A program made the position numbers and the translations under genes. Shown here piece after piece: positions 6,213-7,002 of a stretch of DNA of 7,002 nucleotides. The notes under the pieces were generated by a model, which was given only the letters and a program-made list of their open reading frames with translations, did no database searches and was not told where the DNA came from. The stretch covers positions 1-7,002 of the forward strand of contig JAEZQX010000109.1 of NCBI GenBank assembly GCA_023441105.1. Reading direction: 5' to 3'. Position 1 is the stretch's first letter, and every line of letters starts with the position of its first letter. Origin of the DNA: Pseudomonadota bacterium. GTDB taxonomy: Bacteria; Pseudomonadota; Gammaproteobacteria; Burkholderiales; Burkholderiaceae.

Positions 6213-6698
6213 TTGACCGAAGCCACTGACGAGAAGGCCGTCCCCCGGGTCGGCGACCGGATCGCCGACTTCACCGCCGAGACCACCGGCGGCACGGTGA
6301 AGCTGTCCGACTACCGAGGACGCAAGCTGGTGCTGTACTTCTATCCCAAGGACAGCACGCCCGGCTGCACGACCGAGGGCAGCGACTTCGCCGCCGCCCA
6401 TGCCAGGTTCCGCAAGGCCGGCGCGGAGATCCTCGGCGTCTCGCGGGACAGCCTCAAGTCGCATGCCAACTTCAAGTCCAAGATGTCGTTCCCGTTCGAG
6501 CTGGCGTCCGATCCGGACGAGAACCTGTGCGGACAGTTCGGCGTGATGAAGATGAAGAACATGTACGGCCGCCAGGTGCGTGGCGTGGAGCGCTCGACCT
6601 TCGTCATCGACGGCGAGGGCCGCCTGGTGCGTGAATGGCGGGGAGTCAAGGTGCCGGGCCACGTCGCCGCGGTGCTCGAATGCGTGAGTGAAATCTGA
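6213..6698 (+). CDS. bcp: Thioredoxin-dependent peroxiredoxin, BCP/PrxQ type
   Basis: BCP-type peroxiredoxins reduce hydrogen peroxide and organic hydroperoxides in the cytoplasm, usually recycled by thioredoxin. The 161-residue protein has the thioredoxin-like fold signatures: FYPKDSTPGCTTE (43-55) with peroxidatic Cys52 and Thr49, and ERSTFVID (126-133) with the conserved Arg127. The typical BCP segments MKMKNMYGRQVRGVERS (112-128) and WRGVKVPGH (142-150) follow. The resolving cysteine found five residues after the peroxidatic one in E. coli BCP is replaced by Ser57, and the position 36 residues after it is Lys88. Remaining cysteines are Cys106 and Cys157, so the mechanism may be one-cysteine or use an unusual partner. 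Start is TTG with a strong ribosome binding site. The next gene begins two bases after the stop, so co-transcription is likely. Confidence 0.95.
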   Translation: MTEATDEKAVPRVGDRIADFTAETTGGTVKLSDYRGRKLVLYFYPKDSTPGCTTEGSDFAAAHARFRKAGAEILGVSRDSLKSHANFKSKMSFPFELASDPDENLCGQFGVMKMKNMYGRQVRGVERSTFVIDGEGRLVREWRGVKVPGHVAAVLECVSEI

Positions 6699-6700
6699 CA

Positions 6701-7002
6701 ATGCCGTTACCGAAACTGCCGACCCGTCCGGCAACCATGCTGGACATCCGTGAAGCCTCGAGGAACAAGGCAGCGCGGCCCAAGGCCAGCCGCAAGACCG
6801 CCTCCAAGCCGACGATCGTCGAGGAGGCAAGCCCTTTCGCGGATGCGGCAGCCCCTGAGGGAATCGCCGCGGCGCAGGCGTTGCAGGCGCCAGCGGCCAG
6901 GGGCGAACGGGCGCGGGCCCGCCTGCTGAGCGAGCCGCAAGCCGCTGCCGATACCCGGGCGGGTGCGCAGGCAGGCGCGCAACCGCGCGCCCAGGCGGGC
7001 GC
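6701..7002 (+). CDS. Probable PhoH-family protein, N-terminus only (cut by window edge)
   Basis: An open frame starts at ATG 6701, two bases after the bcp stop, and runs without a stop to the window end, giving 100 residues. It begins MPLPKLPTRPATMLDI and continues as a low-complexity stretch rich in Ala, Arg, Lys, Pro and Gln, with an AGAQ-like repeat near 88-100. No folded domain is visible. In Betaproteobacteria, from general knowledge, the gene after bcp commonly encodes a PhoH-family ATPase with an N-terminal PIN domain, preceded by a basic Ala/Pro-rich linker starting MPLP. That is the basis for this call. No clear Shine-Dalgarno sequence is present, so translation is probably coupled to bcp. 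The coding frame itself is well supported; the product is inferred from position and N-terminal style. Confidence 0.6.
   Translation, partial: MPLPKLPTRPATMLDIREASRNKAARPKASRKTASKPTIVEEASPFADAAAPEGIAAAQALQAPAARGERARARLLSEPQAAADTRAGAQAGAQPRAQAG

Noticed and set aside
5634..6830. A 398-codon open frame on the minus strand
   Set aside because: It is antisense to the Mth938 gene and bcp, whose frames carry clear family motifs, and it has no domain of its own.

Overview
This 7-kb, GC-rich window reads as core chromosome of a proteobacterium. The individual protein sequences and the gene order most resemble Betaproteobacteria (Rhodocyclales or Burkholderiales type), although a related Gammaproteobacterium cannot be excluded. 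No mobile element, CRISPR array, tRNA or rRNA was seen. The real genes are closely packed in two divergent groups that leave the window at opposite ends.

Left group, minus strand, in transcription order from about 5465 down to 1: an AlaA-type glutamate-pyruvate aminotransferase, homoserine dehydrogenase (hom), threonine synthase (thrC), the GTP-binding molybdenum-cofactor protein MobB, and the N-terminal 243 residues of MoeA, which the window edge cuts. Intergenic gaps are 70, 13, 18 and 100 bases, so this could be one transcript. It combines alanine synthesis, two steps of the aspartate-to-threonine branch, and late molybdenum-cofactor assembly. Homoserine kinase (thrB), which acts between Hom and ThrC, is not in the window.

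Centre, 5466-5771: a 306-base divergent intergenic region. It holds a good extended -10 element facing right, a 10-bp palindrome beside it, and weaker A/T-rich -10-like boxes at the alaA end. Two tiny reading frames lie here; neither can be called a gene from sequence alone.

Right group, plus strand: a 123-residue Mth938-domain protein, a BCP/PrxQ-type peroxiredoxin that starts at TTG behind a strong ribosome binding site, and, two bases after its stop, an open frame with a low-complexity basic and Ala/Pro-rich N-terminus that runs off the right edge. The last is probably the start of a PhoH-family (PIN plus PhoH ATPase) protein, inferred mainly from position.

I found no convincing undescribed system. 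The points most worth a second look are small: the cysteine pattern of the peroxiredoxin, the absence of Shine-Dalgarno sequences at alaA and the Mth938 gene, the structured leader of the Mth938 gene, and the joining of threonine and molybdenum-cofactor genes in one cluster.
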